From JAWOFN01 sp046497505 [NCBI: bacterium] (GTDB taxonomy: Bacteria > Blakebacterota > Blakebacteria > Blakebacterales), in the NCBI GenBank assembly GCA_046497505.1, contig JAWOFN010000126.1, forward strand, positions 1-23,584: 23,584 nt of DNA, read 5' to 3'. Positions 22,430 through 23,584 of the stretch are shown here, piece after piece (the first letter of the stretch is position 1; every line of letters starts with the position of its first letter). The notes under the pieces were generated by a model, which saw only the letters and a program-made list of their open reading frames with translations, did not search any database and was not told where the DNA came from. The position numbers and the translations under genes were made by a program.

Positions 22430-23565
22430 CCGATCCCGCGGGCATCCAGCAGCGCCTCCAGGTGGATGCGGGGGCCCCGGGGACTCCCTCTCCTGTACCT
22501 CAGCTCGTAGATCCTCCTCCGGGTGGCCACCTGCAGCTTGTGGCTTCCCTCCACGGTGACGCTCCGTATGGAGGAGAGGAGGATATATGCTCTCCATCCC
22601 CGGGAGCGCAGCACGAGGGCCTCGGGGGTGAGGACCGCCTCCCCCTTCCCGCGGGACTTCAGGGGGAGGTCCCCCTCCCCGTCGGAGAGACGCAGGAAGG
22701 GCCAGTGGCGGGGCGGATCGGGACCGCAGGCCAGCTCACGGCGCTCCCCGCGGGTGAGGGCCACCCGCCGGGCCCATTCCCGGAGCGGGAGGGGGCCGCT
22801 CCCCTGCCAGTCCAGGTGGGTCCCGTCGAAGAGATGCCCGCTTCCCCCGCAGCGCAGGCACCAGACCCCTCCATCTCGCCGGCCCCGGATCGCGTCCGGA
22901 TGGCCGCAGGAGGGGCAGCGCCAGATCAGGCGTCCGACGTCCGCGGCGCTTCGATTGCGCGACGTGGGGGGATCGGGACGGGTCCGGAGGGCGTCGACGA
23001 GGGCCGGCCCCAGCTCGCGGGCCGGTGCGTTCTCCAGCGGCTCTCCCCAGCGGGCCCCCACCCGGGCCCGGCGGGGACCCCGGCCCCAGCGGGGCCACAG
23101 GCGATAGGACCCCTCCAGCCGGACCGGGTGCACCGGTACCCCGGTGAGTTCCAGAAGGCGGGCGACACCGGGGAGGAGGGGGCCGGGACCGCCGTCCCAG
23201 GAACGCTCTCCCTCCGGGAAGATCCCGACCGCCGCCCCGGAGCGTACGGCCCGGAGCACGCGGCGGATGGCGTGGGGGTCGGGGGCGAAGCGCCGGAGGC
23301 GGATGCATCCCAGTCCGTTCAGGAAGAGACGCTGCCAGAGGGGACGGAACGCCTCGCTGGTGCTGAGGAAGGCGATGGGGCGGGGATAGACCGCCGCCAG
23401 CAGGAAGGCGTCCAGATAGGATCGGTGGTTGGCCGCGACCATCAGGCCCCCCGTGCGGGGCACGTGACGTGCATCCGGGCCCTCCAGGCCGGACCAGAGC
23501 CGGAGGATGCTCCGGCTGAGGGCGCGGGTGAAGAGATAGAGGGGGGGGGGTGCAGGCAGGGACAC
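22414..23565 (-). CDS. PlsC-type acyltransferase with C-terminal zinc-ribbon domain
   Basis: The first about 195 residues of this 383-residue reading are a 1-acyl-sn-glycerol-3-phosphate-type acyltransferase: ANHRSYLDAF (HX4D, His47-Asp52), and VGIFPEGERSWDGG (FPEG, 116-119). Then CPSC (Cys217/220) and CLRC (Cys236/239) form a zinc ribbon, and the last about 80 residues (AVLTPEALVLRSRGWRAYILLSSIRSVTVEG to the end) resemble a small PH/GRAM-like beta domain. A fused zinc ribbon is unusual for PlsC. The start is not settled: GTG at 23565 is the first usable start in the window, but the frame is open through to the window edge, so the gene may begin beyond it. A run of 10 C (plus-strand G 23541-23550) lies at codons about 6-9. 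Overlaps ubiE at the 3' end. Confidence 0.8.
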   Translation of the reverse strand: MSLPAPPPLYLFTRALSRSILRLWSGLEGPDARHVPRTGGLMVAANHRSYLDAFLLAAVYPRPIAFLSTSEAFRPLWQRLFLNGLGCIRLRRFAPDPHAIRRVLRAVRSGAAVGIFPEGERSWDGGPGPLLPGVARLLELTGVPVHPVRLEGSYRLWPRWGRGPRRARVGARWGEPLENAPARELGPALVDALRTRPDPPTSRNRSAADVGRLIWRCPSCGHPDAIRGRRDGGVWCLRCGGSGHLFDGTHLDWQGSGPLPLREWARRVALTRGERRELACGPDPPRHWPFLRLSDGEGDLPLKSRGKGEAVLTPEALVLRSRGWRAYILLSSIRSVTVEGSHKLQVATRRRIYELRYRRGSPRGPRIHLEALLDARGIGYRRG

Positions 23566-23584
23566 CGCGGGGTGCCACCGGGCG

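Noticed and set aside
1-23584. CRISPR array, tRNA, rRNA, transposase or phage genes
   Set aside because: No regularly spaced repeats, cloverleaf-like sequences, transposase or integrase motifs were seen on reading through.

Overview
The window is GC-rich (roughly 70 % by eye, except the first 80 bases) and densely coding. It looks like the replication-origin region of a Gram-negative bacterium. Signs of an outer membrane are an Omp85-type barrel with a signal peptide and a lipoprotein with a lipobox. The mix of genes (dnaA/oriC/rpmH/rnpA/yidD/yidC/rsmG, parS, a single-POTRA Omp85 protein, an M28-type lipoprotein with PA domain, menaquinone-type MenG/UbiE) would fit Gemmatimonadota or a related deep phylum. 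No phylogenetic marker was compared, so the taxon is a guess. The abrupt start in AT-rich DNA suggests a contig end.

Layout. (1) 1-348: 5' part of dnaA on the minus strand, broken after domain I where the DNA falls from GC-rich to about 26 % GC. (2) 349-738: oriC-like spacer with DnaA boxes and a dnaA promoter candidate. (3) 739-3880, plus strand: rpmH, rnpA, yidD, yidC, two parS sites, rsmG. The parAB genes that often follow rsmG are absent. (4) 3914-7019, plus strand: a DUF2085-type membrane protein, a second membrane protein, a TrmH/SpoU RNA methyltransferase and a nucleotide-sugar 6-dehydrogenase. (5) 7021-8316, minus strand: Omp85-family outer-membrane protein. (6) 8476-10245, plus strand: etfB-etfA. 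(7) 10252-11313, minus strand: M50 site-2-type membrane protease. (8) 11448-22429, plus strand: a run of ten closely packed, often overlapping genes: M28-like lipoprotein, M20 amidohydrolase, beta-propeller protein, thiL, HAD hydrolase, acpS, nnr (NAD(P)HX repair), divergent polysaccharide deacetylase, pdxJ, menG/ubiE. (9) 22414-23565, minus strand: PlsC-type acyltransferase joined to a zinc ribbon.

How it works together. The first block is the conserved origin housekeeping set: initiator, ribosomal protein L34, RNase P protein, membrane insertion and 16S rRNA methylation. The long plus-strand run combines cofactor supply and repair (ThPP, PLP, 4'-phosphopantetheine transfer, NAD(P)HX repair, quinone methylation) with peptide/amide hydrolysis and envelope functions. 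Most genes point away from the origin.

The points most worth a second look are the broken dnaA, the tandem parS sites of which the second supplies the first codons of rsmG, several genes without a Shine-Dalgarno that carry promoter-like hexamers at a spacing expected for leaderless mRNAs, an M28-like protein lacking expected metal ligands, and an acyltransferase-zinc ribbon fusion. I found no CRISPR array, tRNA, rRNA, insertion sequence or clear intrinsic terminator.
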